Shown: positions 1 to 8,135, counted from the stretch's first letter. The stretch: 64,000 nt of DNA from Verrucomicrobiota bacterium (GCA_028293545.1 JAQGOP010000035.1:1-64000), one strand, 5' to 3'. Notes: generated by a model not told the origin, from the sequence alone. Translations and numbers: made by a program.

Positions 1-488
1 ACCGTTCCCGGCGTGGTCCGCTGCACGCCGGTCTCGACCGCCGGATAAAGTGCCCGCAGCCGCTCGTCCTGTTTCGCCCGCTGCAGGAATTCGCGCAGCG
101 CCGCCGCGTCGATCGTTGTCCGCCGCGACCCGATCACCGCCTCCTCGAGGAGGATCACCGCCTGGTCCGGCTTCGACCCGCACACAAAGGCGAAGGGATA
201 GACCTGCCCCTTGAACATGACGTTCAAGGCGCCGGCCGCGTTCTCCTTCAACGGCCGCACCGAAAAATACTCCGTCCCTTCCGCGTGCGAGAGCAGGATC
301 CCGGGATTGTCCTCGGGCTTCATCGAGACATTCGCCCCAACGAGTCCCTTGATGATCCCGGGAAAGACGCAGGTGGTCGGCTGGCCGACTCCGACCGTCA
401 CAGTGTACACGCTCCGCGCATCCAAGGGATAAGTCCGGATGTCGGCCTCGGCGACTCCCGTCATGAGCAGCGCTTGCAGGACAATCAT
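1..488 (-). CDS. VirB9/TrbG-like T4SS core protein (partial, 3' end beyond window)
   Basis: The frame starts with an ATG at 488 that overlaps the TGA stop of the VirB8-like gene (ATGA), and stays open to the window edge, giving 162 residues. The N-terminus MIVLQALLMTGVAEA looks like a signal peptide, followed by a beta-rich start (IRTYPLDARSVYTVTVGVG) typical of VirB9/TrbG proteins, which form the periplasmic and outer-membrane core of the secretion channel. The position directly after a VirB8-like gene is the usual one for VirB9. The C-terminal part, needed for a firm family call, is missing, so the assignment rests on order and the N-terminal pattern. Confidence 0.65.
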   Translation of the reverse strand, partial: MIVLQALLMTGVAEADIRTYPLDARSVYTVTVGVGQPTTCVFPGIIKGLVGANVSMKPEDNPGILLSHAEGTEYFSVRPLKENAAGALNVMFKGQVYPFAFVCGSKPDQAVILLEEAVIGSRRTTIDAAALREFLQRAKQDERLRALYPAVETGVQRTTPGT

Positions 489-1141
489 TGCGCGACGTCG
501 TAGTTCCATACTGCGAGGGGATAGCGACCGTTGGCGGCCAGGTTGGGATTGCGGACGAACTGGAAGCGGACCGTGAAACCCGGCGCCTCGCCAAAGACCT
601 GCCCGTTCACGAGGCCGGTCCGGACGAGCTGGCCCTCGGCCTGCACGAGGACGGTGTTCTCGCGGGTCTCCAGGACCGTGAGTTTCAGAATCTCGGGCTT
701 CTGGTGCAGCGCCTTCGCCAGGAATTCCTCGCTCGTTTGCTCCGCGTCCTTGCGCGCCTTCTTCGCGGCCTCGGGAAGGAAGAGCTTCTCGAGGAGCTCC
801 GGAAAATCGGGCCCGGTCGGGTTGCGCTGGAAGAGCGCCAAGCAGGCGAGGAGGGCCTGCTGTTCGTGCAGTTTCGACGCCTCCTCGAAGCCCAGGAGGG
901 GACTCACGTGAAACGTGCCGCTCGGATCGAGGACGACGACGCGCTCCCGTTCCCGATAGGCCCGCATGACGAGGAAAGGCTGGACCGCGCAGAGCGTCAC
1001 GGCGCCCACCGCCACCGCACACCAGAGGCGCGCCGCCTTGCCGTGATCGGCAAAAAGGTCGAGGGGCCGCCACACGCCCTTTGGGCGCGCGGCCTTATCG
1101 GGCCGCACGAGCGGAGCGGGGGTTTCGCGCAGGATCGGCAT
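485..1141 (-). CDS. VirB8/TrbF-like inner-membrane T4SS protein
   Basis: 218 residues. An N-terminal cytoplasmic proline-rich tail (about 1-38) precedes one transmembrane helix (about 39-60, LWCAVAVGAVTLCAVQPFLV) and a periplasmic domain with the mixed alpha/beta pattern of VirB8/TrbF, which nucleates the inner-membrane part of the conjugation channel. Length is close to the family norm (220-260). It starts 4 nt after the VirB6-like gene and its stop overlaps the VirB9-like start, so it is translated within the leftward mating-pair operon. Confidence 0.75.
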   Translation of the reverse strand: MPILRETPAPLVRPDKAARPKGVWRPLDLFADHGKAARLWCAVAVGAVTLCAVQPFLVMRAYRERERVVVLDPSGTFHVSPLLGFEEASKLHEQQALLACLALFQRNPTGPDFPELLEKLFLPEAAKKARKDAEQTSEEFLAKALHQKPEILKLTVLETRENTVLVQAEGQLVRTGLVNGQVFGEAPGFTVRFQFVRNPNLAANGRYPLAVWNYDVAQ

Positions 1142-1145
1142 GGGT

Positions 1146-2219
1146 TCAGAGGGTCGTGCCGGCCTTCGGCAGTTGCTTCATCGCGAGGGCCGCGGCCGCG
1201 CGCCGGTCGCCGCTCGGATCGCTTTGCGCCGAGACCGGGGAGGCGGACTTGACTCCGCCCGAAACCGGAGCGGTCGGCGGCGGCGCACCCTTGGGGGTCA
1301 TTCCTCCGGGCCCCCCGCCCGGAGCGCCGCCCTTGGTCGCCGCCGCCGCCGCAAGTGCCGGGGCGGCGAGGCCGCCCGTCTTCAACGTCTTCACCGCCGC
1401 GATCAACTGCCGGAGGGACGAGACGTGTTGCGCCGCCGAACCGCCGCCGCTCGCCACCGGCGTGCCGTTGCAGATCAAGGCCTGCATGAGCACCGGTGTG
1501 CCCAGCGTCCCCACGATGATCCACAAGGCTGCGAGCAATCCCCCGAGCAAGCTCCCGAACGAGGCCGCGTCGATTTCGCCGGGCTGGAGGCCGTAGGCCG
1601 AGGCGAGGTTGGAGCCGTACGCCGTCAGCAGGTGATACGCGACCAGCTCCGTCACCGCGAACCCGATGGGCCACGCGAGGACGGCGAGCGTCTGCTGCAC
1701 ATACCGCGCGGCCAGTCCCGCCTGCGACGGGATCATAAAGAGCCCGAGCGCCACCGGCAGAAAGAGATAGCACAGCAGCTTCAGGATAAACTGCAGGAGG
1801 AGAAACGGGAACTGCAGGAGGCTCGCCACGAGCACCACCAACTTCCCCGCGCTGTAGAGAAACGCCGTGTAGAAGGACTCGCCCAGGCGCCGCAGGCTGA
1901 AGGACGTCCCCGGGCCCCCGCTCACGGTCGCGCGCAGCTTCGTCGCCGCCCGCATGGGATGAAGCGTGTAGTCCACCTGCACCGTGTCCGCGATCGACAG
2001 AAACGTCTTCTCCGTCAGCGCGAACCAGAAGGGCAGGGTCGCAATCATTCCGACGACGACCGTCGCCTTCAGGATCGGCCGTACGAGCCCCTCCAGATCC
2101 GCGCGGGCCTGGTTCACCTGCACGATGAGTCCCGCGACACAGAGGAAGAAGACGATCAGCCGCAGGCTGTTCGCCAAGGAGACGATCGACTCCCGCAGGC
2201 CGGGCGCGAAGTTTTCCAT
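1146..2219 (-). CDS. VirB6/TrbL-like polytopic T4SS membrane protein
   Basis: 357 residues with an N-terminal periplasmic or cytoplasmic stretch and about six hydrophobic segments (for example 21-40, 47-66, 122-160, 172-195, 214-245), then a glycine/proline/alanine-rich hydrophilic tail from about 290 onward. This layout is that of TrbL/VirB6, the polytopic channel component of conjugative T4SS. The start at 2219 lies 3 nt after the stop of the preceding small membrane protein. The tail is low complexity (GGAPGGGPGGMTPKG), as is common in TrbL proteins. Confidence 0.75.
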   Translation of the reverse strand: MENFAPGLRESIVSLANSLRLIVFFLCVAGLIVQVNQARADLEGLVRPILKATVVVGMIATLPFWFALTEKTFLSIADTVQVDYTLHPMRAATKLRATVSGGPGTSFSLRRLGESFYTAFLYSAGKLVVLVASLLQFPFLLLQFILKLLCYLFLPVALGLFMIPSQAGLAARYVQQTLAVLAWPIGFAVTELVAYHLLTAYGSNLASAYGLQPGEIDAASFGSLLGGLLAALWIIVGTLGTPVLMQALICNGTPVASGGGSAAQHVSSLRQLIAAVKTLKTGGLAAPALAAAAATKGGAPGGGPGGMTPKGAPPPTAPVSGGVKSASPVSAQSDPSGDRRAAAALAMKQLPKAGTTL

Positions 2220-2222
2220 GGG

Positions 2223-2492
2223 TTAGTTCCGCCCCTCCTCGGGCCGCTGGCGGAGTTCTTCGACGCGAAGCTTTTTCCAGACACGGCCGGCACAGTGCCG
2301 GGCCCGCGGGTCGCGCGGACGCGCGGAGAGAGGGCGACGGCACGCGTTCGATCCGGCCGCGCGCGCCCCCGGCTGCGGCAAGTCCGACGATTCCTCGAAC
2401 GGCATCGCCGTCTGGTACGCGTGGTACAACGCGATGAGGCCCGCGGTCACGACACCCGAGACGCTGAAAATTACGAGGCGGGTCGTCGTCAT
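2223..2492 (-). CDS. Small single-pass membrane protein of the T4SS operon
   Basis: 89 residues beginning MTTTRLVIFSVSGVVTAGLIALYHAYQ, a short N-terminus followed by one transmembrane helix (about 5-25), then a basic, Arg/Pro-rich cytoplasmic or periplasmic tail. A much longer open frame extends upstream, but the ATG at 2492 overlaps the stop codon of the TrbJ-like gene (ATGA), the same coupling used by its neighbours, and the upstream part is antisense-type noise within trbJ. No family is recognised; a small accessory subunit of the secretion apparatus (compare TrbK/TrbH-type small membrane proteins) is an inference from position. Confidence 0.6.
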   Translation of the reverse strand: MTTTRLVIFSVSGVVTAGLIALYHAYQTAMPFEESSDLPQPGARAAGSNACRRPLSARPRDPRARHCAGRVWKKLRVEELRQRPEEGRN

Positions 2493-3298
2493 TTCTTCGA
2501 ATAGTCGGTCGGAATCAACGCGATCGCTTCCTGCCACTGGCCCGCGACGCCAAAACTTTCGCGCTCCTCGGTGAATTGTTTCTCGAGCAGGTCCTGCCGC
2601 TCCTTCGCCTCCTGGTTCTCGTTCAAAATCTGCTGCGACCGGAGTTTGTCGGCTTCGTCCCGCCGCTGCTGGTCCAGGTGCGCCACCTGCCCGTTCAGGG
2701 CGGAGAGTTTCGCCGTCAATTTGTCGACCTCGGCTTGCGTGCCAGCTCCGCGGAGTGCCTCCAGGGTGCCCGCGATTTCCGCCTGCAGGGACTCGGCGCG
2801 GGAGGAGGTCGCCGCCGCGACCCCCGCAAAATTGTCCGCCAACTTCTCCACGGCGGCATAGCGCAGGTACAGCGCCTCTTCCCGGACAAAGGAGCGCTTG
2901 AGCGAAGTGACATCGTCGAGTTCGTGATAGATCCCCTCGGACGTGCGCTTGAGGGAATCGATCGCACTCGCGAGTTGCCGCGCCTCGCCGAGCGTCTGCC
3001 CGTAACTGCGCACGAGTTCGGCGAGCCCGAGGTTCCGGGCGAGGAGGTTCGCCCCGGCCGCCACCGGGTCCCCGATGACGGACTTGATGCGCTGCTGGAC
3101 GTCGAGCTGGGCCTCCAGTTGCCGCAGCTGCCGGTTCAGTTGCTCCAATTGCTGCGCCCACTTGGCGAGGACCGCCGCGTGATTCGCGACCTGGCTCGAC
3201 TGAATCGCAATACTGACCGTCGTATTGATCGGGTCGTTGACGATGAATTGGGCGACAGCCCGCGCGGATAAAATGAGAAAGAGAAAAAGTCGTTTCAT
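2489..3298 (-). CDS. TrbJ/VirB5-like periplasmic T4SS protein
   Basis: 269 residues. A signal peptide (MKRLFLFLILSARAVAQ) is followed by an N-terminal stretch FIVNDPINTTVSI and then almost entirely alpha-helical, Gln/Glu/Leu-rich coiled-coil sequence (LAKWAQQLEQLNRQLRQLEAQL). This is the pattern of TrbJ/VirB5, which is periplasmic and associates with the conjugative pilus tip. ATGA overlap with the upstream lipoprotein gene and with the downstream small membrane protein places it firmly in the operon. Confidence 0.75.
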   Translation of the reverse strand: MKRLFLFLILSARAVAQFIVNDPINTTVSIAIQSSQVANHAAVLAKWAQQLEQLNRQLRQLEAQLDVQQRIKSVIGDPVAAGANLLARNLGLAELVRSYGQTLGEARQLASAIDSLKRTSEGIYHELDDVTSLKRSFVREEALYLRYAAVEKLADNFAGVAAATSSRAESLQAEIAGTLEALRGAGTQAEVDKLTAKLSALNGQVAHLDQQRRDEADKLRSQQILNENQEAKERQDLLEKQFTEERESFGVAGQWQEAIALIPTDYSKK

Positions 3299-3483
3299 GG
3301 CTGATGGGGTTTGGATTCGGTGGGCGGCGTCGCGCGCTGCCGGTTCTGGATGATCCAGTACTGCTCCTTCACGGCCTGGCCGTAGCCGCGCTCATAGCCC
3401 TTGCGCTCCGCGTCGGACTCGGGGACGGGCGCCGAAGCACAGCCGCCGAGAAGGAGGAGAAGGATCAGGCGGCTTCGGCGCAT
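3295..3483 (-). CDS. Small T4SS-operon lipoprotein (TrbK/VirB7-like position)
   Basis: 62 residues from the ATG at 3483: MRRSRLILLLLLGGCASAP is a clear lipoprotein signal with lipobox LGGC, so the mature protein would be about 47 residues anchored at Cys15. The mature part is short and charged (ESDAERKGYERGYGQAVKEQYW). An in-frame start exists further upstream at 3519, but the 3483 ATG places the signal sequence at the N-terminus. It overlaps the 3' end of virB4 by 19 nt and the trbJ-like gene by 4 nt. Small lipoproteins at this place in T4SS operons are VirB7 or TrbK/entry-exclusion proteins; which one applies is not decidable here. Confidence 0.7.
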   Translation of the reverse strand: MRRSRLILLLLLGGCASAPVPESDAERKGYERGYGQAVKEQYWIIQNRQRATPPTESKPHQP

Positions 3484-6383
3484 GGCTCCTCCGGTTGGAA
3501 ATGCCGCAGGGTCCCGCACTGGGGCGGCTGCGAGGTGGGGGTGAAGTAACAGAGGGACGAGTGCCGGCGGTCGTCCGCCAGTTGCTCGGGTAGGGGATAG
3601 CGCTGGATCGCTTCGATCGCCGCCTCCGGCAGCGGGAGATCCGCGCTCAAGTCCGCCAGGTCCCCGCGGTCGTTCTGCCGCATAAGGAAGAACTGCTTCG
3701 CATTGCCAATCACGGCCGAGCGGACGCGCGACTGCTTGAAGCGCGCGTACTGCTGGATGATCGAGACGGCCCAGCAGTTGTGCTTCCGCAACTGGGCGTA
3801 GCTTTCCGCGACGATCTGCTCGCCGCCGGGCGTGTCTAGGAACCGCGCCAGTTCCTCGAAGAGGATCCGCTTCCGCTGGGCCCGCGGCAGGGCGAGGATG
3901 TGCTGGCGCCCGAGCCCGCTGATCAAAAGGCCGGCCGCCGTCTTCATCTCGACCGCCTGCTCCGGGATGAGGCCCAGTTCAAAGTGCGCGATTCTCCGCG
4001 CAAGCGATACGTTGGTGACGCCGTCGAAGAGTCTCCCGTACTGGCCGTCCGCTGTCCACGCGCGCAGGAGCGTCGCCAGCCGGTCGACCTCCTCCTTCGC
4101 GTGCTCCGGAAAGCGCGCGAAGGCGAGGAGTTCGACCAAGGCGCCGTGCGTCGGAAATTCTTCCGGCGTGTAGTACGCGCACGCCGTGTGGGGCACGAGG
4201 CGCTCGGTCGCGGGGTCCTGCGCAAAGCGCGTGATGGCGGCCTCCGTCTGCCCCGCGACGAAAGCGAGGGCGTGGTCCTCGTTCGCGGCGATGCGGTCCC
4301 GCAGGTCGACGAACGCCTCGAGCGGCGTGGCTCCGCCCGCCATCGATGTCCGCCAGCCGTGCACCGCGCAGGCGAAACGCTGCACATCCGCCGCCTCGTC
4401 GCCGTGGCGCCGCGACCAGTCTGTGAACGTGTCGCGGTAGAGTTGGTGCAGGTACTGCGCGAGCTGTGCCTGCCGGAGCGCGAGTTTCTCCGGATGATCG
4501 GGAACGCCGACCATCCGGGCGAGAAGTGCCACCGCCGTCGCCAGGTGCAGCTGGCTCAATGGCAGCCCGAGCGTGTCGAGATAGTTGAGCGTCAGCGCCG
4601 CATCCGGATGAATCACGATCGGCGTCTCGCCCTGCGACTCCGTGAATTTCTTGTAGGAAAAACCCTCCTCGATGAGGAGCGAGTGGGAGAAGAACCCCGC
4701 GGTCTGATACAGGAGATCCTCGACGAAGGCGGACTTGCCGGCCCCCGTCATCCCGAGGAGGACCGCATGCTGCGGCGAACCGCCGACCTGCGCACTCACG
4801 CCAACGAGATTCTGGTGACTGCCGTCGTACAGCGCCTCCGCCTGATCCAGGTTCCCGGTGAAGGTGGCGGAGAACGGGAGCACGTCCGCGAGGTAGATAT
4901 CCTCCGCGTACAATTCGCGGTGGTGGTACGACGAGTGCGTCCAACCGGGCCACGAGGAGAAAAACAATTTCTTCGCCGTCGCCGGGAGCGCGCATTCGAA
5001 CGCCTGCGCTCCGTCCATGGCATGGATCGCCGCCTGCACGGCCGCGACGCGCTCCCGCAGGCTCTCAGCATCCGGCGCCCAGACACGCACGAGATAGGTG
5101 ACATGGAAGGGCCGCGCGAAACCGCCCGCGAGCGCCTCCACCTTGCGCTCCTTCTTCTGCAGGGCGACCAAGAGCGAGGCGCGTGGCCGGTCCGCGTACT
5201 CCCCGCGCAGACGTTCCGCCGCCTTCTCCTCGCGGTCGATTTCCGACCGGCTCTGCACGGGCGTGACGTTGACCGTCAGCCGGTAGTCGAGGAAGGGGAG
5301 TCCCGTCAAATGGGTCACGATCCCCGGCCGCGTCCGCTGCGGCCATCGGCTCAGGGCGAGGATGACCTGATGCTGGCCGTCGAGCACAAAGCCGCCGTCG
5401 GGGTGGCCCACGCCCTCGCCGCCGAAGCACGCCTCCTGGATCGTCTGCGCGGGATCGAAGGCGGCGCCCGCGTCCGTTTCTTCCCGCCGCGCGACGCTCG
5501 GATTGAGAAAGGTGCGGAGGCACTCGAAGTGCGCGACATCGTCCATCGCCCGCACCGGGGTCTCGGCTCCGAACACGCTCCTGAGCGACTGCTCGAACTC
5601 CTCGAACTGCCCCTGCAATTCCTGGAGCACGATCCCGTAGTGCTCGCGCAGCCCCTCGCGGGTCTGGAGCGTCCCGGAGTAGCCCGTGACTTCGACCGAC
5701 AGGAAGACCGCCAGATGCTCGCGCCGCAATTCGCCCCGGAGCATGCGCGGCCAGTACCGCCGGAAGCGCTCGTTGCGCACCGACCGGAGCAGCGGATCGG
5801 CGATTCCCTCCGTCGCCTGGTGATAGGCGAGAAGCCCTGCGCGGTAATCCGAATCCGGCCACCACTGCACCTGCAGGCGCCGGCCGGGACCAATGAGGCC
5901 CAAAAGTTCGCGGATCTGGTCCTGAAAGGCATTCAACTGCTCGATCGAGGCGCCCCGCCGGTCGGAGGGTTCGAGAATGAAACCCTTGGCGGCGAGCCCG
6001 CCCCGCTCCGGGGTTCCGAAGAGGAGGAGACCGTCCACGAAGCGGGCATCCGGGCACTTTTCGTGGGCCTTCGTATGGGTTATGCCCGCCTCGTCCCGAC
6101 TGAAGTTTCCCCCGCCCAGCATCGAATCGAGCTTGTCCTGGGTATACCCGGCCGGCTTCCCGTGGCGAAATCCCAAAACCCATACGACGACGCCAAACAA
6201 GGGCAGGGCGCCAATCGCCACCGCCAGTTCCCACGGCGCTTTCACGAGCAGGAGCCCGCCCGAAAGTGCCACTCCGACCATCGCCCCGATCGCGACCGGC
6301 AGGTACAGATCGCCCTCGAGGCCGAAGACCCGTCCCCGGGAGTCGTCGCCGGAATTGGTGCCGGTCATGCGCAGGTCGCTCAT
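3465..6383 (-). CDS. virB4: VirB4/TrbE conjugation ATPase with an N-terminal VirB3-like membrane segment
   Basis: 972 residues. The N-terminus holds two hydrophobic helices (about 27-70) resembling VirB3/TrbD, then a CagE/TrbE/VirB4 N-terminal domain and an ATPase domain with Walker A GMTGAGKS near residue 545 and a Walker B-like RILFEELARF near 840. VirB4 powers pilus assembly and substrate transfer at the inner membrane. No separate virB3 gene is present between the VirB2-like gene and this one, so a VirB3-VirB4 fusion is likely. It lies 3 nt after the pilin gene and overlaps the lipoprotein gene at its 3' end. Length is about 150 residues over a typical TrbE (about 820-850), consistent with the fusion. 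Confidence 0.88.
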   Translation of the reverse strand: MSDLRMTGTNSGDDSRGRVFGLEGDLYLPVAIGAMVGVALSGGLLLVKAPWELAVAIGALPLFGVVVWVLGFRHGKPAGYTQDKLDSMLGGGNFSRDEAGITHTKAHEKCPDARFVDGLLLFGTPERGGLAAKGFILEPSDRRGASIEQLNAFQDQIRELLGLIGPGRRLQVQWWPDSDYRAGLLAYHQATEGIADPLLRSVRNERFRRYWPRMLRGELRREHLAVFLSVEVTGYSGTLQTREGLREHYGIVLQELQGQFEEFEQSLRSVFGAETPVRAMDDVAHFECLRTFLNPSVARREETDAGAAFDPAQTIQEACFGGEGVGHPDGGFVLDGQHQVILALSRWPQRTRPGIVTHLTGLPFLDYRLTVNVTPVQSRSEIDREEKAAERLRGEYADRPRASLLVALQKKERKVEALAGGFARPFHVTYLVRVWAPDAESLRERVAAVQAAIHAMDGAQAFECALPATAKKLFFSSWPGWTHSSYHHRELYAEDIYLADVLPFSATFTGNLDQAEALYDGSHQNLVGVSAQVGGSPQHAVLLGMTGAGKSAFVEDLLYQTAGFFSHSLLIEEGFSYKKFTESQGETPIVIHPDAALTLNYLDTLGLPLSQLHLATAVALLARMVGVPDHPEKLALRQAQLAQYLHQLYRDTFTDWSRRHGDEAADVQRFACAVHGWRTSMAGGATPLEAFVDLRDRIAANEDHALAFVAGQTEAAITRFAQDPATERLVPHTACAYYTPEEFPTHGALVELLAFARFPEHAKEEVDRLATLLRAWTADGQYGRLFDGVTNVSLARRIAHFELGLIPEQAVEMKTAAGLLISGLGRQHILALPRAQRKRILFEELARFLDTPGGEQIVAESYAQLRKHNCWAVSIIQQYARFKQSRVRSAVIGNAKQFFLMRQNDRGDLADLSADLPLPEAAIEAIQRYPLPEQLADDRRHSSLCYFTPTSQPPQCGTLRHFQPEEPCAEAA

Positions 6384-6386
6384 GGG

Positions 6387-6701
6387 TCAGAAGCGCGGCG
6401 TGATGACGGCGTCGCCCATGCCGAACACGGTGTAGAGAATCCCCATGATCCACGCCGCGGCGGCGATAATGATCCCCGCGACCAGGCCCGACTTGCCTTC
6501 CGGATCGCCCTTGGAGATCGCCTGCGCCCCGGCCCAGATCTTCAGGACGCCCATGAAGAATCCCACCATGAAGATAAGGACCAGGGCCGTCCCGAAACCG
6601 TCCTTCAAGGGCTGGAGCTGCATCAGCACCAACGCCCATACGAGGGGGAGGTGGTCGTGGAAGAAGGGACCCGCGGCGTGAAGGAGAAAGGTCAGTGCCA
6701 T
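6387..6701 (-). CDS. VirB2/TrbC-like pilin precursor
   Basis: 104 residues, first gene of the leftward T4SS operon. After a short N-terminal hydrophobic region there are two strong transmembrane helices (about 37-60 and 72-93) separated by a small hydrophilic loop (GAQAISKGDPEGKSG), the arrangement of VirB2/TrbC pilins. A purine-rich GGAG lies just before the ATG at 6701, with tight spacing. The upstream arm of the 6706-6757 palindrome sits only 4 nt from this start, so a protein bound there would block both transcription and ribosome entry. Confidence 0.65.
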   Translation of the reverse strand: MALTFLLHAAGPFFHDHLPLVWALVLMQLQPLKDGFGTALVLIFMVGFFMGVLKIWAGAQAISKGDPEGKSGLVAGIIIAAAAWIMGILYTVFGMGDAVITPRF

Positions 6702-6705
6702 TCTC

Positions 6706-6757
6706 CAAAACCCATACGATTTATTTCCCCTTGTAAATAAGAATCGTATGGGTTTTG
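6706..6757. promoter_or_regulatory. Long palindrome between the divergent T4SS and AAA+ operons (candidate operator)
   Basis: Perfect 15-bp arms CAAAACCCATACGAT (6706-6720) and ATCGTATGGGTTTTG (6743-6757) enclose a second, inner inverted repeat TTATTT/AAATAA (6721-6726 and 6735-6740) with an 8-nt loop, so almost the whole 65-bp gap between two divergent starts is one imperfect hairpin or operator. The element is AT-rich relative to its surroundings. The half site recurs at 13639, 13873 and 13908. A dimeric repressor controlling both promoters is the simplest reading; an RNA hairpin or a recombination site is possible. Confidence 0.7.
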
Positions 6758-6766
6758 TAGTTTTCC

Positions 6767-7210
6767 ATGAGTTCCCCCTCCGGTGCCGATCCGCAAAAAG
6801 TCTGCTTTGCCCTCTACAAAAAGGATTTTGCCGGCCTGAAGGCGCGGGTGAAGGACATGACGGGCACCAAGCCTGCGGTCCGCGACGGGACCATCCTCCG
6901 CGCCCTCGTGCACCTGAACTCCCTCGAGGCCATGGTGACCGCCACCGCCCGCTACATCGTCGACGATCGCCTCGCCCCGGAACCGTTCGAAATCATCGCG
7001 GCCCGCCCGACGCCCGACCTTCCGAAAGCGGACGTCCGGAAACTCGACGACGCGATCGCAGAACTGGGCCGAAGGCGCATGGTCGCGACGCGCGGCTTGG
7101 TGATGGCAGCGCTCATCCACGCGGCTCCGCGCGGCACGCTCCTTGCCCGGGAGATGAAGCGATTCTTCACCGAAGTCCCGATCAAGGCCCGCGGTCGCAC
7201 CCAAGGTTAG
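6767..7210 (+). CDS. Probable DNA-binding protein with two ribbon-helix-helix-like repeats
   Basis: 147 residues, no family recognised with certainty. Two segments share a pattern of a short strand, a helix, then a turn and helix: about 10-55 (KVCFALYKKDFAGLK ... RDGTILRALVHL) and about 85-130 (DVRKLDDAIAELGRR ... ATRGLVMAALIHA). This resembles a tandem ribbon-helix-helix fold, which would suit a protein that binds a palindrome. The gene begins 9 nt after the 6706-6757 palindrome and is followed after 19 nt by the AAA+ ATPase gene. Autoregulation of the divergent promoters is an inference from this layout; a role as adaptor for the ATPase is an alternative. Confidence 0.6.
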   Translation: MSSPSGADPQKVCFALYKKDFAGLKARVKDMTGTKPAVRDGTILRALVHLNSLEAMVTATARYIVDDRLAPEPFEIIAARPTPDLPKADVRKLDDAIAELGRRRMVATRGLVMAALIHAAPRGTLLAREMKRFFTEVPIKARGRTQG

Positions 7211-7229
7211 CCGCCGCGCGCCGACGACC

Positions 7230-8135
7230 ATGACGGCCTCCGAGCGGATCGCGCACCTGCGCGGAATGGAGCCCCACCTGCGCGGCCGCATCCTCGCGCA
7301 GGATCACGTTATGGGAAAACTGGCCGCGGCGTTCGCCCGGGGCGAACTAGGCGTCGCCGCCGCCGACCGGCCCCGCGCCTCCTTTCTCCTGGCCGGTCCG
7401 ACGGGCACCGGGAAAACCGAGACCTTCCGCCACGCCGTGGCCTACGCCTGTGGCCCAGGCCGCCTCGTCACTTTCGACATGTCGGAATTCCAGGACGTGG
7501 CCGGTGCCGCGAAGTTGATTGGCGCGAGCCCGGAAGACCCGGGCCAACTCGGCCGGGCGCTCGGTGCCGCCCCCTCGGGCGGAATCCTCTTTGATGAGAT
7601 CGAGAAGGCGCACCCCCTCGTCATGGACCTTTTTCTCCAGATCCTCTGGCAGGGCCGGGTGACGCTCGCGACGGGCGCCGTCCTCGACCTCACGCCCTGT
7701 TACCTCGGCTTCACCTCCAACATTGGCGGGGGCGACGCCATGCGGATGGCGCACTCCCGTTTCTCCAGCGTCGAGCAGGCCGTGCTCCGCCGCGTGACGC
7801 AGACCCTGCGGCCCGAGCTCGTCGCCCGCCTGTCGGAAATTCTCGTCTTCGCTCCGCTGGGCGCGGAGGCACAGCGGGAAATCTGCGCCCTGATCCTCAA
7901 AGCCGAGACCGCGCGGCTCCAGGGGCTCGGCTACGACCTGTCGGTCTCGCGCGAGGCGCTCGAGTTTCTGGTCCGCGAAGGGTTCCATCCGCAACTGGGC
8001 GCGCGGCCGATGCGGCGGGCGGTCGAGCATCATCTGCAGGATGCCGTCGTCCGCGCGCTGTTTGCGAGCGGCACCGCGCAGGGGACGCTCTCGCCGCGAG
8101 ACGGCCGCCTCCACCTCGCGTCGCCGAACTCGTAG
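7230..8135 (+). CDS. Stand-alone Clp/HSP100-type AAA+ ATPase (ClpB/ClpA second-domain-like)
   Basis: 301 residues. Walker A GPTGTGKT (near 55-62), Walker B GGILFDEIEKAH (near 113-124), a sensor-1 region CYLGFTSNIGGG, and a C-terminal small domain with sensor-2 LGARPMRRAVE. This matches only the second AAA+ module plus small domain of ClpA/ClpB; the N-domain, first AAA+ ring and the middle coiled coil are absent, and no peptidase-binding loop is evident. Family knowledge predicts a hexameric ATP-driven remodelling machine; its substrate is unknown. It is co-directional with and 19 nt from the RHH-like gene, and lies on a conjugative element next to the T4SS operon. Confidence 0.8.
   Translation: MTASERIAHLRGMEPHLRGRILAQDHVMGKLAAAFARGELGVAAADRPRASFLLAGPTGTGKTETFRHAVAYACGPGRLVTFDMSEFQDVAGAAKLIGASPEDPGQLGRALGAAPSGGILFDEIEKAHPLVMDLFLQILWQGRVTLATGAVLDLTPCYLGFTSNIGGGDAMRMAHSRFSSVEQAVLRRVTQTLRPELVARLSEILVFAPLGAEAQREICALILKAETARLQGLGYDLSVSREALEFLVREGFHPQLGARPMRRAVEHHLQDAVVRALFASGTAQGTLSPRDGRLHLASPNS

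Noticed and set aside
2223-3161. Full 312-codon frame around the small membrane protein
   Set aside because: The upstream two thirds lie in the trbJ-like coding sequence in another frame and are Gly/Arg-rich; only the last 89 codons starting at 2492 show a membrane protein and ATGA coupling.
3900-6740. 946-codon open frame antisense to virB4
   Set aside because: It is the shadow of the GC-rich virB4 gene; composition is Arg/Leu/Pro-rich without motifs, and virB4 has clear Walker motifs.
7230-8135. VirB11/TrbB identity for the AAA+ ATPase
   Set aside because: Walker B FDEIEK, sensor GARPMRR and overall layout are Clp-type; secretion ATPase His and Asp boxes are missing.
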